A DNA stretch of 64,000 nt. Origin: Halomonas sp. S3-1-1 (GTDB lineage Bacteria; Pseudomonadota; Gammaproteobacteria; Pseudomonadales; Halomonadaceae). The stretch lies in contig NZ_JALGBZ010000001.1 of the NCBI RefSeq assembly GCF_023757625.1, forward strand, positions 1 through 64,000, given 5' to 3'. Made by a program: the position numbers and the translations under genes. Shown here piece by piece: positions 35,867 through 46,176 of this stretch. Under the pieces are notes generated by a model. That model did no database searches, had not been told where the DNA came from, and worked only from the letters and a program-made list of their open reading frames with translations. Position 1 is the first letter of the stretch, and each line of letters opens with the position of its first letter.

Positions 35867-36363
35867 CCCAAGCCAATAGTGATGCGGTACTGTCCGCCGC
35901 CGAAGCGGACAACAGCGAATTTCTGGTGTTCTCGCTAGGCGAGGAAGAGTACGCCATCGACATCCTGAAGGTTCAGGAGATCCGCGGTTACGAAAACGTC
36001 ACCCGTATCGCCAACGCGCCGGACTTCATCAAGGGCGTAACCAATTTGCGCGGTGTGATCGTGCCGATCGTCGATCTGCGCATCAAGTTCCACCTCGATA
36101 ACGTCGAGTACGGCGGCCAGACGGTGGTCATCGTCGTCAACGTGGCCGACCGCGTGGTGGGCATCGTGGTGGACGGCGTGTCGGACGTGATGACGCTGAC
36201 GCCGGATCAGATCAAGCCGGCACCGGAGTTCGGCGTCACGCTCTCCTCGGACTTTTTGAGTGGGCTTGGCAGCCTCGAGGATCGTATGCTGGTGCTGGTG
36301 GACATCGACAAGCTGTTGACCAGCGAAGAGATGGCGCTGGTCGATACTACCCGTCACGCCTGA
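35863..36363 (+). CDS. cheW: CheW, receptor-kinase coupling protein
   Basis: A 166-residue CheW-domain protein with the blocks [36 protein letters not shown] and [12 protein letters not shown]. It links the chemoreceptors to CheA at the inner face of the membrane. It overlaps the cheA stop by four bases and is followed by the first receptor gene after 90 bases. Confidence 0.97.
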   Translation: MTQANSDAVLSAAEADNSEFLVFSLGEEEYAIDILKVQEIRGYENVTRIANAPDFIKGVTNLRGVIVPIVDLRIKFHLDNVEYGGQTVVIVVNVADRVVGIVVDGVSDVMTLTPDQIKPAPEFGVTLSSDFLSGLGSLEDRMLVLVDIDKLLTSEEMALVDTTRHA

Positions 36364-36453
36364 TAGCCGCCGGCGCGATAGCGCTCGGTCACGACCTGGA
36401 CTTTGAAAGCGCCGATGCGGCGAGTGCCGCGGGCGTAAAAGGGGCGATTGTTG

Positions 36454-37734
36454 ATGCACACCCTGTTGAGCAACATGACCGTTCGACTGAGCTGGACGCT
36501 GGTTCTGGTCACCTTTTCCGGTCTGACCGTCGCCGCCTGCGCCACCGGGCTTTACGCGCTGGATAAAAGCGGCGCACTCGTGGCCAGCGCGGCCGATGGC
36601 GCCGCTCAGCAGCGTTTCGACACCTTCGCCGACCTTGCGCGCTGGGCGCTGATCGCCATTTTGGTGATCACAGCGCTGACCGTGGCGGTCGTAGCCTGGG
36701 GCGTGAGCGCGAACGTGTTGCGCCCGCTGAGCCGTCTGGTGGGCTACTTCGAGCGTATGGCCGATGGCGATTTGAACCAGTCGATCACCGCGCCCGGCAA
36801 CAACGAAATCGGGCGGCTCTACCTCGCCATGGCGGCGATGCAGGGGGCGCTTTCGCAGACCGTTGGGGTGGTACGCCAAAGCGGAACTCTGATTTTCGAG
36901 CGCGCCCACGATATCGCCAGCAGCAACGGTGACCTGTCTGCGCGCACCGAGCAGCAAGCCTCGTCGCTCGAGGAGACCGCCTCCAGTATGGAGGAGCTCG
37001 CTTCCACGGTAAACCACAACGCGGACAACGCGCGCCAGGCTAGTCGGTTGGCCAGCGATGCCACCCTCACCGCGCGTCAAAGCGGCGAGGAAGTGAGCCG
37101 GATCGTCGAGACCATGGAAGAGATTAGCTCGAGCTCGCACCGGGTAGCCGACATCATCACGCTCATCGATACCATCGCGTTTCAAACCAACATTCTGGCG
37201 CTCAACGCCTCTGTCGAAGCGGCGCGTGCCGGCGAGCATGGCCGTGGTTTCGCCGTGGTCGCCCAAGAGGTCCGTAGCCTGGCCAGCCGCTCCGCCTCCG
37301 CCGCCCAGGAGATCCGCACTCTCATCGATACCTCGCTTGCCAAGGTGGATAGCGGCACGGCGCGGGTCAACCAGGCCGGTGAGACTATGCAAGGGTTGGT
37401 CAGCGCGGTGCAGCGGGTTAGCGACATCATGGACGAAATCGCATCGGCTTCTTCTGAACAGAGCAACGGGATCGGCCAAGTGAACCAGGCGGTGACCCAA
37501 ATGGATGATGTCGTGCAGCAAAACGCGCGGCTCGTTCAGCAGGCCGCCGAACGCGCAAGGGAGCTGGAAGGCGATGCGGCACGACTGCGTGACGCGGTCG
37601 TGCGTTTCAAGGTTGCCGAGGGGGGGGGCCATGGCGCCGCGCCGATAGCGAAGCCTGCGCTGCCCGCTGCGCCCGTCGTGCGGGCAAAGCCGGTACGCTC
37701 GGCGCCGGCCGTCGAAGAGTGGGAGGCGTTTTAA
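36454..37734 (+). CDS. Methyl-accepting chemotaxis protein with a very short periplasmic loop
   Basis: A 426-residue receptor. Membrane helices fall at about 12-34 and 63-86, leaving a loop of only about 28 residues between them instead of the usual 150. A HAMP domain (88-140) and a full signalling domain follow, with the tip region [20 protein letters not shown]. The last residues are EWEAF, the type of pentapeptide that tethers CheR and CheB. It may sense within the membrane or follow another signal; no ligand domain is visible. The ATG at 36454 is preceded by AAAAGGGG. Confidence 0.92.
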   Translation: MHTLLSNMTVRLSWTLVLVTFSGLTVAACATGLYALDKSGALVASAADGAAQQRFDTFADLARWALIAILVITALTVAVVAWGVSANVLRPLSRLVGYFERMADGDLNQSITAPGNNEIGRLYLAMAAMQGALSQTVGVVRQSGTLIFERAHDIASSNGDLSARTEQQASSLEETASSMEELASTVNHNADNARQASRLASDATLTARQSGEEVSRIVETMEEISSSSHRVADIITLIDTIAFQTNILALNASVEAARAGEHGRGFAVVAQEVRSLASRSASAAQEIRTLIDTSLAKVDSGTARVNQAGETMQGLVSAVQRVSDIMDEIASASSEQSNGIGQVNQAVTQMDDVVQQNARLVQQAAERARELEGDAARLRDAVVRFKVAEGGGHGAAPIAKPALPAAPVVRAKPVRSAPAVEEWEAF

Positions 37735-37830
37735 ACCGGCATCGTTCTGGTCGTTAACAGTACCCCGGGAGAACGCGGTTTAGCCGTGCTCACTATCGGG
37801 ATCATTTTCAAAAAAAGAACAAGGTAGAGC

Positions 37831-39993
37831 ATGCGCAATAATCAGCCCGTCACGCAGCGCGAAGTCGAACTGGGAAGCGACGATTTTCTGGTCTCGCGAA
37901 CGGACCTTGAAGGCAACATCACTTATGCCAATCCGGCGTTTGTCGAGATCAGCGGCTATACGCGCGATGAATTGATCGGGGCGCCGCACAACATTATTCG
38001 CCACCCGGATATGCCGCCGGCGGCGTTCAAGGATTTGTGGCAGACCGCCAGGGCGCAAAAGACCTGGCGTGGGCTGGTCAAAAATCGCTGCAAAAACGGC
38101 GATCACTACTGGGTCGAAGCCAGCGTCACCCCGATTATCGAAAATGATGACGTTGTGGGTTACACCTCCGTGCGTGTACAGGCGAGCCGCAAGGCGATCG
38201 ATCACGCCCAACACGTTTACGCTGAGGTGAGCGCCGGGCGTGGCAAGGCGATTTATCTCGACAAGGGTCGTATTCGCCGGCGCGGCGCGCTGCAGCGGCT
38301 AAAACGCCTCCGCTTGGCAACCATCCGGGCGAAACTCGTCGGCATGATCGTAATTGGCAGTACGCTTTTGCTGCTTAGCGGCGGACTCGGGCTTTTCGGT
38401 ATCAACGCTGCTGGTGATCGGTTGACGCAGCTTCATGAGAACGGATTGCGTGACGTCATCCGTTTGCAGCAGATCGATCAAGGTATCGCGCTGACGCGCC
38501 AGTCGCTGGTCCAGTCTAACCGGATGGAGCTGGTCGATCGTCGCTTCGACATCGGGGATGAGATCGCTCAGCGAGCTGAGGAGATCAGTGCGACCTGGCA
38601 GGCCTTTTTCGATCGAGAGGCGAACGCGATCGGGCTTGCGGCCGAGTTCGATGCGCAGTTGCAAACGTTTGTCGACGGCGGCGTGGCGAGCGCCGTTAGG
38701 GTACTGCAGTCCGACGATGCGCTGGACGTGTTTACCCAGCTGGGCGATATCACCACGCAAATCAACGAAGAAGGGCGGGCGCTGTCGCTGATGGTGAACG
38801 AGCTGATCGGCCAGGAGCAGCGCGCCGCCGAGGCGATGGCCGCGGAAGGAGAACAGGCCCAAGTGAGCATGCTGGCCACTCAGGCCGTCGTCATGGTGGT
38901 TGGGCTGCTCGCACTGATTCTGCTGGGCGTGATGATTCTGCGTTCGATCATCAGGCCGCTCAACGACGCCTCGCGCTTCACCCTGCAAATCGCTGGCGGC
39001 AATCTCGCGGCCCGCGCGCCCTCGACGCGTCGCGATGAGATCGGCCACCTGCTGGGTTCGCTGAACACCATGCGCAAGAGCCTTGGCAGCATCATCGGTG
39101 ACGTCAAGGACGGGATTGAAGTGGTCACACCGGCGGCGCGCAATATCGCCAGCGGCAACGAAGAGCTTTCGGCGCGTACCGAGCAGCAGGCGGCGTCGCT
39201 TGCTCAAACCGCCTCCAGCATGGAGCAGATGACCGCGACGGTACGTCAAAATAGCGATAACGCTCAAAAAGCGCGCCGTTTGGCCGATAACAATGCTGAG
39301 CGGGTTAGTCAAACCGGCGACCTGATGACCGAGCTTGTTAGCAACATGCAGCGCATTACACAAAGTTCACAAAAGATGACCGATATTATCGATGTCATCG
39401 ACGGCATCGCGTTTCAGACCAATATTCTGGCGCTGAATGCCTCCGTCGAGGCGGCGCGGGCTGGCGAACACGGTCGCGGTTTCGCTGTGGTGGCAGAAGA
39501 GGTGAGAAATCTTGCCGGTCGCTCCGCCGCCGCCGCTCAGGAAATTCGCGGTTTGATCGACAGCTCGCATCAGGATGTCACCACCGGCGCCACGCTGGTC
39601 GAGCAGGCCGAGGGGGCGATCAGCGAGGTGGTCGACGCTGCTCGCAGCGTAACCGACATCATGCACCAGATTTCGTCGGCATCAGAAGAGCAGAGCAGCG
39701 GCATTAGTGAGGTCAACCAGTCGGTGACCGAAATGGATCAGGCCACGCAGCAAAACGCCGTGCGTGTGCAGCAAACGGCGCAGGCCGCCCTTGCGCTGGA
39801 GCACCAGGCAAGCCTTCTGTCGATGTCGGTCGAAGCGTTTCGACTGCAGCGGCAAACCCAACAAGCCCACGCGAGCGCGACTTATAAAATGCCTTCGCCG
39901 ACGCTTTCCACCGGGAAGTCATCTTCCCTACCGCCGGCTGCCAGCCCCGCTAAACGGCAGATCGCGGTTGCAGAGGAGTGGCAGGAATTTTGA
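37831..39993 (+). CDS. Aer-like PAS receptor with an added periplasmic domain
   Basis: A 720-residue receptor. Residues 15-120 form a PAS domain nearly matching E. coli Aer, including R57-H58-P-D60 (RHPDMP) and KNGDHYWV, which in Aer hold FAD. Unlike Aer, it then has two membrane helices (about 168-190 and 348-372) around some 155 periplasmic residues, predicted helical (four-helix-bundle type). HAMP and signalling domains follow and the protein ends EWQEF. It may combine redox or energy sensing with an external signal. Confidence 0.9.
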   Translation: MRNNQPVTQREVELGSDDFLVSRTDLEGNITYANPAFVEISGYTRDELIGAPHNIIRHPDMPPAAFKDLWQTARAQKTWRGLVKNRCKNGDHYWVEASVTPIIENDDVVGYTSVRVQASRKAIDHAQHVYAEVSAGRGKAIYLDKGRIRRRGALQRLKRLRLATIRAKLVGMIVIGSTLLLLSGGLGLFGINAAGDRLTQLHENGLRDVIRLQQIDQGIALTRQSLVQSNRMELVDRRFDIGDEIAQRAEEISATWQAFFDREANAIGLAAEFDAQLQTFVDGGVASAVRVLQSDDALDVFTQLGDITTQINEEGRALSLMVNELIGQEQRAAEAMAAEGEQAQVSMLATQAVVMVVGLLALILLGVMILRSIIRPLNDASRFTLQIAGGNLAARAPSTRRDEIGHLLGSLNTMRKSLGSIIGDVKDGIEVVTPAARNIASGNEELSARTEQQAASLAQTASSMEQMTATVRQNSDNAQKARRLADNNAERVSQTGDLMTELVSNMQRITQSSQKMTDIIDVIDGIAFQTNILALNASVEAARAGEHGRGFAVVAEEVRNLAGRSAAAAQEIRGLIDSSHQDVTTGATLVEQAEGAISEVVDAARSVTDIMHQISSASEEQSSGISEVNQSVTEMDQATQQNAVRVQQTAQAALALEHQASLLSMSVEAFRLQRQTQQAHASATYKMPSPTLSTGKSSSLPPAASPAKRQIAVAEEWQEF

Positions 39994-40862
39994 ACGAATC
40001 ACGCGTTGAGTCGGGAGAAAAAAGCACCTGGACAACGGGCAGTCAAGTCGAGCGTGATCTGATTCTCACGGACGCCGACTTCTTGCGCGTTAGGGAGCTG
40101 ATCTATCAGCGGGCCGGTATCGTGCTGGCCGAACATAAGCGGGAGATGGTTTATAGCCGCCTGGCGCGGCGATTACGCCACCACGGCCTAACGCGCTTTA
40201 CCGACTATTTGACGCGGCTCGAGCGCCAGCCGGACGCGAGCGAGTGGGAAGCGTTCACCAATTCGCTCACCACCAACCTGACCGCGTTCTTTCGCGAGGC
40301 GCACCATTTTCCGCTGCTGGCCCAGCACCTGAAGGACCGCACCGGCTCTATCACTATCTGGTGCGCGGCGGCGTCCACCGGTGAGGAGCCTTACTCGATC
40401 GCCATGACGCTTCTGGAGGTGCTCGGCTCGCGCGTGTCGAACGCAAAGGTGATCGCCACGGATATCGACACCGACGCGCTGGCGAAGGCGCGAGCGGGTA
40501 TCTACCCCCAGGAGCAGGTGCGCAAGCTCGACGAAGCGCGTGTGAAGCGTTTTTTCCAGAAGGGAACGGGCAATCACGAGGGCCTTGCCCGGGTGCGCCC
40601 GGAAGTGGCGGCGCTGGTGGAGTTTCAGTCGCTCAATTTGCTGGCGCCGTCCTGGTCGGTGAAGGGCCCCTTTGATGCCATATTTTGCCGCAACATAATG
40701 ATTTATTTCGATAAAGAAACGCAGTCCAAAATTTTATCGCGCTTCGCCCCGGTAATGAAAAGCGATGGTTTGCTGTTTGCCGGCCACTCGGAGAATTTTT
40801 CCTACATCAGCGACGCCTTCAAGCTGCGTGGCCAAACGGTCTACACCAAGGCCGTACGGTGA
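39990..40862 (+). CDS. cheR: CheR, chemoreceptor methyltransferase
   Basis: About 290 residues. It adds methyl groups from S-adenosylmethionine to receptor glutamates. The N-terminal helical domain is followed by the methyltransferase fold with [19 protein letters not shown] and the later [14 protein letters not shown]. The start is uncertain: TTG at 39990 overlaps the receptor stop (TTGA), and GTG at 39978 lies inside that gene; neither has an ideal ribosome-binding site. It probably binds the C-terminal pentapeptides of all three receptors here. Confidence 0.95.
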   Translation: MNESRVESGEKSTWTTGSQVERDLILTDADFLRVRELIYQRAGIVLAEHKREMVYSRLARRLRHHGLTRFTDYLTRLERQPDASEWEAFTNSLTTNLTAFFREAHHFPLLAQHLKDRTGSITIWCAAASTGEEPYSIAMTLLEVLGSRVSNAKVIATDIDTDALAKARAGIYPQEQVRKLDEARVKRFFQKGTGNHEGLARVRPEVAALVEFQSLNLLAPSWSVKGPFDAIFCRNIMIYFDKETQSKILSRFAPVMKSDGLLFAGHSENFSYISDAFKLRGQTVYTKAVR

Positions 40863-40925
40863 GCGCCGCGCCGTGGCTCTGCTTGAAAGGCGTGTAGCGA
40901 TGAATTCACTAACAGGAGGCGGACC

Positions 40926-41984
40926 TTGAGTACTGCCAAAATCAAAGTGCTGTGCGTCGACGACTCGGCGCTGATTCGTGATCTGCTCACCACGATCATC
41001 AACGAGCAGCCGGATATGCAAGTGGTCGCCACCGCCCCGGACCCGCTAGTGGCTCGTGATTTGATCAAGCAGCACAACCCGGACGTGCTGACCCTCGATG
41101 TTGAAATGCCGCGCATGGACGGGCTCGATTTTCTCGACCGGCTAATGCGCCTGCGCCCGATGCCGGTGCTGATGGTGTCGTCGCTGACCCAAAGCGGCTC
41201 GGAGATCACCCTGCGTGCGCTGGAGCTCGGCGCGCTGGATTTCGTTGCCAAGCCGAGCATCGGGGTGCGCAGCGGCATGATGGACTACGCCAACGAAATC
41301 GCCGAAAAAATCCGCGCCGCCGCGCGCTCTCGCCCGCGTCAGGCGCGCAAGACCACGTCGGCGCCGGCGGCGCTTAGCGCGCCGATGATCACCAGCGAAA
41401 AACTGATCATCATCGGCGCATCGACCGGCGGCACCGAAGCGATTCGCGCCGTGCTCGAGCCGCTGCCCGCTAACACGCCGGCTATCATGATCACCCAGCA
41501 CATGCCCGGCGGCTTTACCAAGTCGTTTGCCGAGCGCCTGAACCGGCTGTGCCGTATCACAGTAAAGGAGGCCTCTGAAGGTGAGCGCGTGCTCCCAGGG
41601 CACGCCTATATCGCCCCCGGCGGCCAGCATTTGGAACTGGCCCGCAGTGGCGCCAACTACGTCGTGCGCCTGCACGAGGGTGAACCGGTCAACCGGCACC
41701 GCCCCTCGGTCGACGTACTGTTTGATTCCGCCTCGAAGTATGCCGGCAAGAACGCCATTGGCGTCATTCTGACCGGCATGGGTAAGGACGGAGCGACGGG
41801 GCTTTTGAAGATGCGCCAAGCCGGCGCGCCAACGATCGCCCAAAACGAGCAGAGCTGCGTGGTGTTCGGTATGCCCCGCGAAGCGATTGCCGTAGGCGGC
41901 GCCACCGAAGTGCTGGCGCTGGATGACATTCCTGAGCGTTTGATGGCGCTGGTCGCTGCATCGGGCCGCGCGCAACGCGTTTAA
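40926..41984 (+). CDS. cheB: CheB, chemoreceptor methylesterase / deamidase
   Basis: A 352-residue response regulator. The receiver domain has the phosphorylation site Asp58 ([12 protein letters not shown]). The catalytic domain has Ser166 (GASTGG), His192 (QHMPGG) and Asp288 (GMGKDG), the full triad. It removes methyl groups added by CheR. The start codon is TTG with a strong AGGAGG upstream. Confidence 0.97.
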   Translation: MSTAKIKVLCVDDSALIRDLLTTIINEQPDMQVVATAPDPLVARDLIKQHNPDVLTLDVEMPRMDGLDFLDRLMRLRPMPVLMVSSLTQSGSEITLRALELGALDFVAKPSIGVRSGMMDYANEIAEKIRAAARSRPRQARKTTSAPAALSAPMITSEKLIIIGASTGGTEAIRAVLEPLPANTPAIMITQHMPGGFTKSFAERLNRLCRITVKEASEGERVLPGHAYIAPGGQHLELARSGANYVVRLHEGEPVNRHRPSVDVLFDSASKYAGKNAIGVILTGMGKDGATGLLKMRQAGAPTIAQNEQSCVVFGMPREAIAVGGATEVLALDDIPERLMALVAASGRAQRV

Positions 41985-42014
41985 ATCAACGTAGCTACTT
42001 ATAGGGATCACGCA

Positions 42015-43715
42015 ATGGGACGGTTCGCTCGTAACGTCAGTATCCACACAGCGGTCTTAGCGGCATTGGTGAGCTTCATCGTTTTGATCCTGGCGCTGAT
42101 TGCGCTCAACATCATGACGGATCGGTCCACCGAAAATAACGTCAATACGCTTAACCGTATCAGTCGCGATCAGCTCAATGAGCTTAACCGTGGCGATTCT
42201 TTGCTCAATCAGGCGCTGGTAGAAATGGAGCGTGCTGCCAGTTATATCATGGTGGGCCGCAGCAATTTGGCCGAAGAATCGATTACGTTAGCAGCGGATC
42301 GCATCGAACGAGCCGAGGAGCGTTTTGAACACTTCATCGCGACTCCGCGCACCCCCCAAGGCGAAGTGCTGGCTATCCCGATGATTGAAGACTACCAGCA
42401 GATCATGCCACTCATCAGACAGCAGCTGGAGAGTCTTGAGGACCGGGATACGGTGGCGTTCGATCAGCTACGTAGTGACATGAAAAGTGCACTTTTGGAG
42501 ATGGCGGAGAGTGTCACAGCGTTCACACGCTATGGATTTAGCCGGGTGGATGGCATTCAGGAAGATCTTCAATCGCAACGCTCTTTTTTCAATATGCTTT
42601 ACGTGGGGGCCTTGGTCGTTACGATTCTAGTTGCATTGGCTGTATATCTGGGGCTGCGCCGGATCGTTACGGCGCCGCTCAACGATGCGGTGCGCCGGCT
42701 CAACAAGATCGCCGAAGCGGATCTTACCGAGCCACTGCCGCCCTCGAGCAACAATGAAATCGGTCGTCTGTTCGCGGCCATGGGCATCATGCAGCAAAAC
42801 CTGACCGGACTGGTCGAACGCGTACGCGGCGGTAGTAGCGAGATCCACCACGGCACCCGGGAAATTAGCCAGGGTAACACCGAGCTCTCCTCGCGCACCG
42901 AGCAGCAGGCGGCCTCCATCGAGGAGACCGCGGCGAGCATGGAAGAGATGACCGCCACCGTGAAGCAGAACGCGGACAACGCGCGCCAGGCCAGCACCCT
43001 GGCCGGTGAAGCGTCCACTACGGCGGAGCAGGGTGGTCAGGTCGTCGAGCAGGTGGTTCAAACCATGCACGGCATTTCGCAAAGCTCGCAAAAGGTGGCG
43101 GACATCACCAGCGTGATCGACTCGATCGCCTTTCAAACCAACATTCTGGCGCTAAACGCGTCGGTCGAAGCGGCGCGGGCCGGTGAGCAGGGCCGCGGCT
43201 TCGCCGTGGTCGCCGGTGAAGTGCGCAATCTGGCGAGCCGCAGTGCCGACGCCGCCAAGGAGATCAAGACGCTGATCGACAGCTCCGTCAAACAGATCAG
43301 CGAAGGCTCGACCCTGGTCGAGCAGGCAGGCTCCACCATGACCGACGTCGTCAGCGCGGTGCGCCGGGTCGCGGACATCATGGACGAAATTTCTGCCGCC
43401 TCTCAGGAGCAGAGCGACGGTATCGAGCAGGTCAGCCAGGCGGTTGGCCAGATGGACGAAGTCACCCAGCAAAACGCGGCGCTGGTGCAGCAGGCCGCCG
43501 CCGCAGCGGCCTCGCTCGAGGAGCAGGCCAGCCGCCTCGAAGAGGCGGTCGCGGTATTCAAGGTGCTGGACGGCGGGCGCGGCTACGCATCGGCTTCCAC
43601 CGCCAGTGCGCGCCCCAAGCCGGCCGCAGCACCTCAGCCCGTCCAGCAAATCGCTCAACGACCCGAGACCGCGCGAGCGCGTGTAAGCCAAGTCGAAGAG
43701 TGGGAATCCTTTTAA
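42015..43715 (+). CDS. Methyl-accepting chemotaxis protein, Tar/Tsr type
   Basis: A 566-residue classical receptor. Membrane helices lie at about 12-33 and 192-214, with about 155 helical periplasmic residues between them, the size of a Tar-type four-helix bundle. HAMP (215-268) and signalling domains follow, and the protein ends EWESF. The ligand cannot be read from the sequence; the double-Arg motif of Tar was not recognised. The periplasmic part is visibly less GC-rich than the signalling part. It lies between cheB and cheY. Confidence 0.95.
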   Translation: MGRFARNVSIHTAVLAALVSFIVLILALIALNIMTDRSTENNVNTLNRISRDQLNELNRGDSLLNQALVEMERAASYIMVGRSNLAEESITLAADRIERAEERFEHFIATPRTPQGEVLAIPMIEDYQQIMPLIRQQLESLEDRDTVAFDQLRSDMKSALLEMAESVTAFTRYGFSRVDGIQEDLQSQRSFFNMLYVGALVVTILVALAVYLGLRRIVTAPLNDAVRRLNKIAEADLTEPLPPSSNNEIGRLFAAMGIMQQNLTGLVERVRGGSSEIHHGTREISQGNTELSSRTEQQAASIEETAASMEEMTATVKQNADNARQASTLAGEASTTAEQGGQVVEQVVQTMHGISQSSQKVADITSVIDSIAFQTNILALNASVEAARAGEQGRGFAVVAGEVRNLASRSADAAKEIKTLIDSSVKQISEGSTLVEQAGSTMTDVVSAVRRVADIMDEISAASQEQSDGIEQVSQAVGQMDEVTQQNAALVQQAAAAAASLEEQASRLEEAVAVFKVLDGGRGYASASTASARPKPAAAPQPVQQIAQRPETARARVSQVEEWESF

Positions 43716-43721
43716 TTTAAC

Positions 43722-43743
43722 GCCCCCGACACTGGTCGGGGGC
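43722..43743 (+). other. Intercistronic hairpin between receptor gene and cheY
   Basis: GCCCCCGAC-ACTG-GTCGGGGGC is a perfect 9-bp GC-rich stem with a 4-nt loop, 30 bases before the cheY start. No T run follows, so it is not a standard terminator. It may protect or process the mRNA for cheYZ. Confidence 0.6.
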
Positions 43744-43772
43744 CAATGCCCCCTATAGAGAGAGAACGAGCA

Positions 43773-44162
43773 ATGGCCGATAAGAACATGAGCTTTCTGG
43801 TCGTGGACGATTTTCCGACCATGCGTCGCATCGTGCGGAGTTTGTTGAAAGAGCTGGGCTTTACCAATGTCGATGAAGCTGAGGACGGTCAGGACGCCCT
43901 CAACAAGCTGCGCGCGGGTAGCTTTGAGTTCGTCGTCTCTGACTGGAATATGCCGAATCTGGACGGACTCGAGATGCTCAAGGAAATTCGCCAGGATGCG
44001 GCGCTCAAGGAATTGCCGGTATTGATGGTGACCGCCGAAGCGAAAAAGGAAAATATCATCGCTGCTGCTCAAGCCGGTGCCAACGGCTATGTCGTCAAGC
44101 CGTTCACCGCTGCGACCCTCGAGGAAAAACTTAACAAAATCTTTGAAAAGATGGGCAAATAA
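43773..44162 (+). CDS. cheY: CheY, chemotaxis response regulator
   Basis: A 129-residue single-domain receiver. The acidic pocket (Asp12, Asp13), phosphorylation site Asp57 ([11 protein letters not shown]), the conserved Thr in [12 protein letters not shown] and the Lys in YVVKPF are all present, as in E. coli CheY. Phosphorylated by CheA, it binds the N terminus of FliM and changes rotation. The ATG at 43773 gives [13 protein letters not shown] and follows GAGAGAGAA. Confidence 0.97.
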   Translation: MADKNMSFLVVDDFPTMRRIVRSLLKELGFTNVDEAEDGQDALNKLRAGSFEFVVSDWNMPNLDGLEMLKEIRQDAALKELPVLMVTAEAKKENIIAAAQAGANGYVVKPFTAATLEEKLNKIFEKMGK

Positions 44163-44201
44163 AGTGACCGGGCTTCGCGCTTGGCTCACGAGGAGAGCAC
44201 C

Positions 44202-44894
44202 ATGAGTCAGAATGAGCAGGCAGGCGACAAAGCGCTGCCCGAAGACGCCGATGATTTGATTCTCCGGATTGGTAAGCTGACCCGCATGCTGCGAGACAAC
44301 ATGCGCGAGCTCGGTTTGGACAAGGAGATCGAGAGAGCGGCGGTGGCCATTCCCGACGCCCGTGACCGGCTGCACTACGTTGCCACCATGACCGAGCAGG
44401 CCGCCGACCGCGCACTCAACGCCATCGACCGCGCGCAGCCCTTGCAGGACGAGCTCTCGGAACGGGCGGAGGCGCTCGACAAACGCTGGGCCGCCTGGTT
44501 CGAAGAGCCCAAAGAGCTCGATGAGGCGAAGGAACTGGTCAAACAGACCCGCGGCTACTTGAGTGAGGTGCCCGCGATGACCGCGGCTACCAACAAGGAG
44601 CTTCTGGATATCATGATGGCCCAGGATTTCCAGGATCTGACCGGTCAGGTCATCAAGAAGATGATGGATGTGATCCGCGAAATCGAGCACCAGCTTGTCC
44701 AGGTACTGATCGATAGCGTTCCCGGCGCAGAGGCGCGCGAAAGCATGCAGCGCAAGGCCCAGGATCAGTGGGAAAGCGAGAGCGTACGGCGCAAGGAAGA
44801 TCTGCTAAACGGTCCGCAGATCAAGGATAACGCGCCGGATATCGTGACAGACCAGGATCAGGTGGACGACTTATTGGACGAATTAGGCTTTTAA
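44202..44894 (+). CDS. cheZ: CheZ, CheY-phosphate phosphatase
   Basis: About 230 residues, helical, with the CheZ active-site helix [19 protein letters not shown]; the Gln in DLTGQ is the catalytic residue. The C-terminal tail ([12 protein letters not shown]) is the CheY-binding peptide. The ATG at 44202 follows GAGGAG. It pairs with cheY 39 bases upstream, as in gamma- and betaproteobacteria. Confidence 0.96.
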   Translation: MSQNEQAGDKALPEDADDLILRIGKLTRMLRDNMRELGLDKEIERAAVAIPDARDRLHYVATMTEQAADRALNAIDRAQPLQDELSERAEALDKRWAAWFEEPKELDEAKELVKQTRGYLSEVPAMTAATNKELLDIMMAQDFQDLTGQVIKKMMDVIREIEHQLVQVLIDSVPGAEARESMQRKAQDQWESESVRRKEDLLNGPQIKDNAPDIVTDQDQVDDLLDELGF

Positions 44895-44940
44895 TACCTT
44901 GTTATTGAGACATTGTTAAACGTCTCATCTGGCACACTAG

Positions 44941-44983
44941 GCACCTTACTCAGCCGTCCTTCGGGGCGGCTGACTTTTGGTGC
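44941..44983 (+). terminator. Probable terminator after cheZ
   Basis: CAGCCGTCC-TTCG-GGGCGGCTG (44951-44972, one G-T pair with a stable TTCG loop) is followed by ACTTTTGG; outer arms GCACC and GGTGC extend the structure. The T run is short (four), so some read-through into flhB is possible. Confidence 0.65.
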
Positions 44984-45009
44984 GCCGTCCAGGATGAGCC
45001 GGATGACTC

Positions 45010-46176
45010 ATGGCAGACAACGATAGCGATCAGGAAAAAACCGAAGAGGCCACGCCCAGGCGAAAGGAAAAAGCCCGTGAAGAGGGGCAGGTTCCCCGCT
45101 CGCGCGAGCTCACGACTTTTCTACTGCTGATGGCCGGTGTCATCGGGCTTTGGGGCATGGGGCAGATGCTCTACGACCAGCTCGGCATGGTAATGGAGCG
45201 GGCGTTTTTGTTCGACCGCCATCAGGCCTTCGACCCAATGCCTATGCTGACCAACGCGCTCGATCTCGGCGAGCGCACGCTGATCGCGATGATCCCACTG
45301 TTCGTGCTTCTCGGCGCCGTGGCGCTGGTGGCGCCGGCGCTGCTGGGCGGCTGGCTGGTCTCAGCCAAGTCGATGCAGCCCAAGTTCTCCAAGCTCAACC
45401 CGATTTCGGGCGTCAAACGCATCTTCTCGAGCCAGGCGCTGATCGAGCTTGCCAAGGCAATCGCCAAATCGACTCTGGTCGGCGGCATCGCCAGCGCCTT
45501 TATCTATTTCAACATCGACCGACTTTTGGGTTTAGCCGATCAGCCGGTGCAGCAAGCCTTGGCGAGTGCTCTGAACCTGGCAGCGTTGGCGGCGGCGCTG
45601 GCGATTGCATCGCTAGTGGTGGTGATTCTGATCGACGTGCCTTTTCAGCTTTGGAGCAATGCCAAGAAGCTGCGCATGAGCCAGGAAGAGGTCAAGCGCG
45701 AGCACAAGGAGTCCGAGGGCGACCCGCACGTTAAAGGGCGCATTCGTCAGCAGCAGCAGGCCATGGCGCGCGGGCGCATGATGAGCAAGGTGCCCGAGGC
45801 CGACGTTATCATCACTAACCCCACGCACTACGCCGTTGCGCTCTCCTATCAGGAAGGGCAGATGGGCGCGCCGCGTGTGGTGGCCAAGGGCGCCGACGCG
45901 GTAGCCGCGCGTATTCGCGATATCGCCCAGGAGGCTAACGTGCCAAGGCTGGAGGCAGCGCCGCTGGCACGGGCGCTCTATCACCACGTCGACCTCGACG
46001 CCGAAGTGCCGGCGGAACTTTACACCGCCGTGGCCGAGGTCATGGCCTGGGCGTACCGCTTGAAGAGCGTAGCGCAAGACGGTGGCGAAACGCCGCCGAC
46101 CCCCGATAACTTACCGGTTCCCGACGAGATGACCTATCCCGCCTGCGGTCCCGGTGCTTTTGAGGCACGTTCATGA
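45010..46176 (+). CDS. flhB: FlhB, export specificity switch protein
   Basis: A 388-residue protein. Four membrane segments occupy about residues 30-215; the cytoplasmic domain contains the self-cleaving site NPTH (in IITNPTHYAV). After cleavage it changes the export gate from hook to filament substrates under FliK control. The start MADNDSDQEKTEEATPRRKE is typical. Its end overlaps flhA by four bases (ATGA). A free-standing copy of the last domain is encoded at 30462-30755. Confidence 0.97.
   Translation: MADNDSDQEKTEEATPRRKEKAREEGQVPRSRELTTFLLLMAGVIGLWGMGQMLYDQLGMVMERAFLFDRHQAFDPMPMLTNALDLGERTLIAMIPLFVLLGAVALVAPALLGGWLVSAKSMQPKFSKLNPISGVKRIFSSQALIELAKAIAKSTLVGGIASAFIYFNIDRLLGLADQPVQQALASALNLAALAAALAIASLVVVILIDVPFQLWSNAKKLRMSQEEVKREHKESEGDPHVKGRIRQQQQAMARGRMMSKVPEADVIITNPTHYAVALSYQEGQMGAPRVVAKGADAVAARIRDIAQEANVPRLEAAPLARALYHHVDLDAEVPAELYTAVAEVMAWAYRLKSVAQDGGETPPTPDNLPVPDEMTYPACGPGAFEARS

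Noticed and set aside
35935-37632. 565-codon open frame antisense to cheW and the first receptor
   Set aside because: Low-complexity His/Arg-rich translation opposite well-supported genes; no ribosome-binding site was seen.
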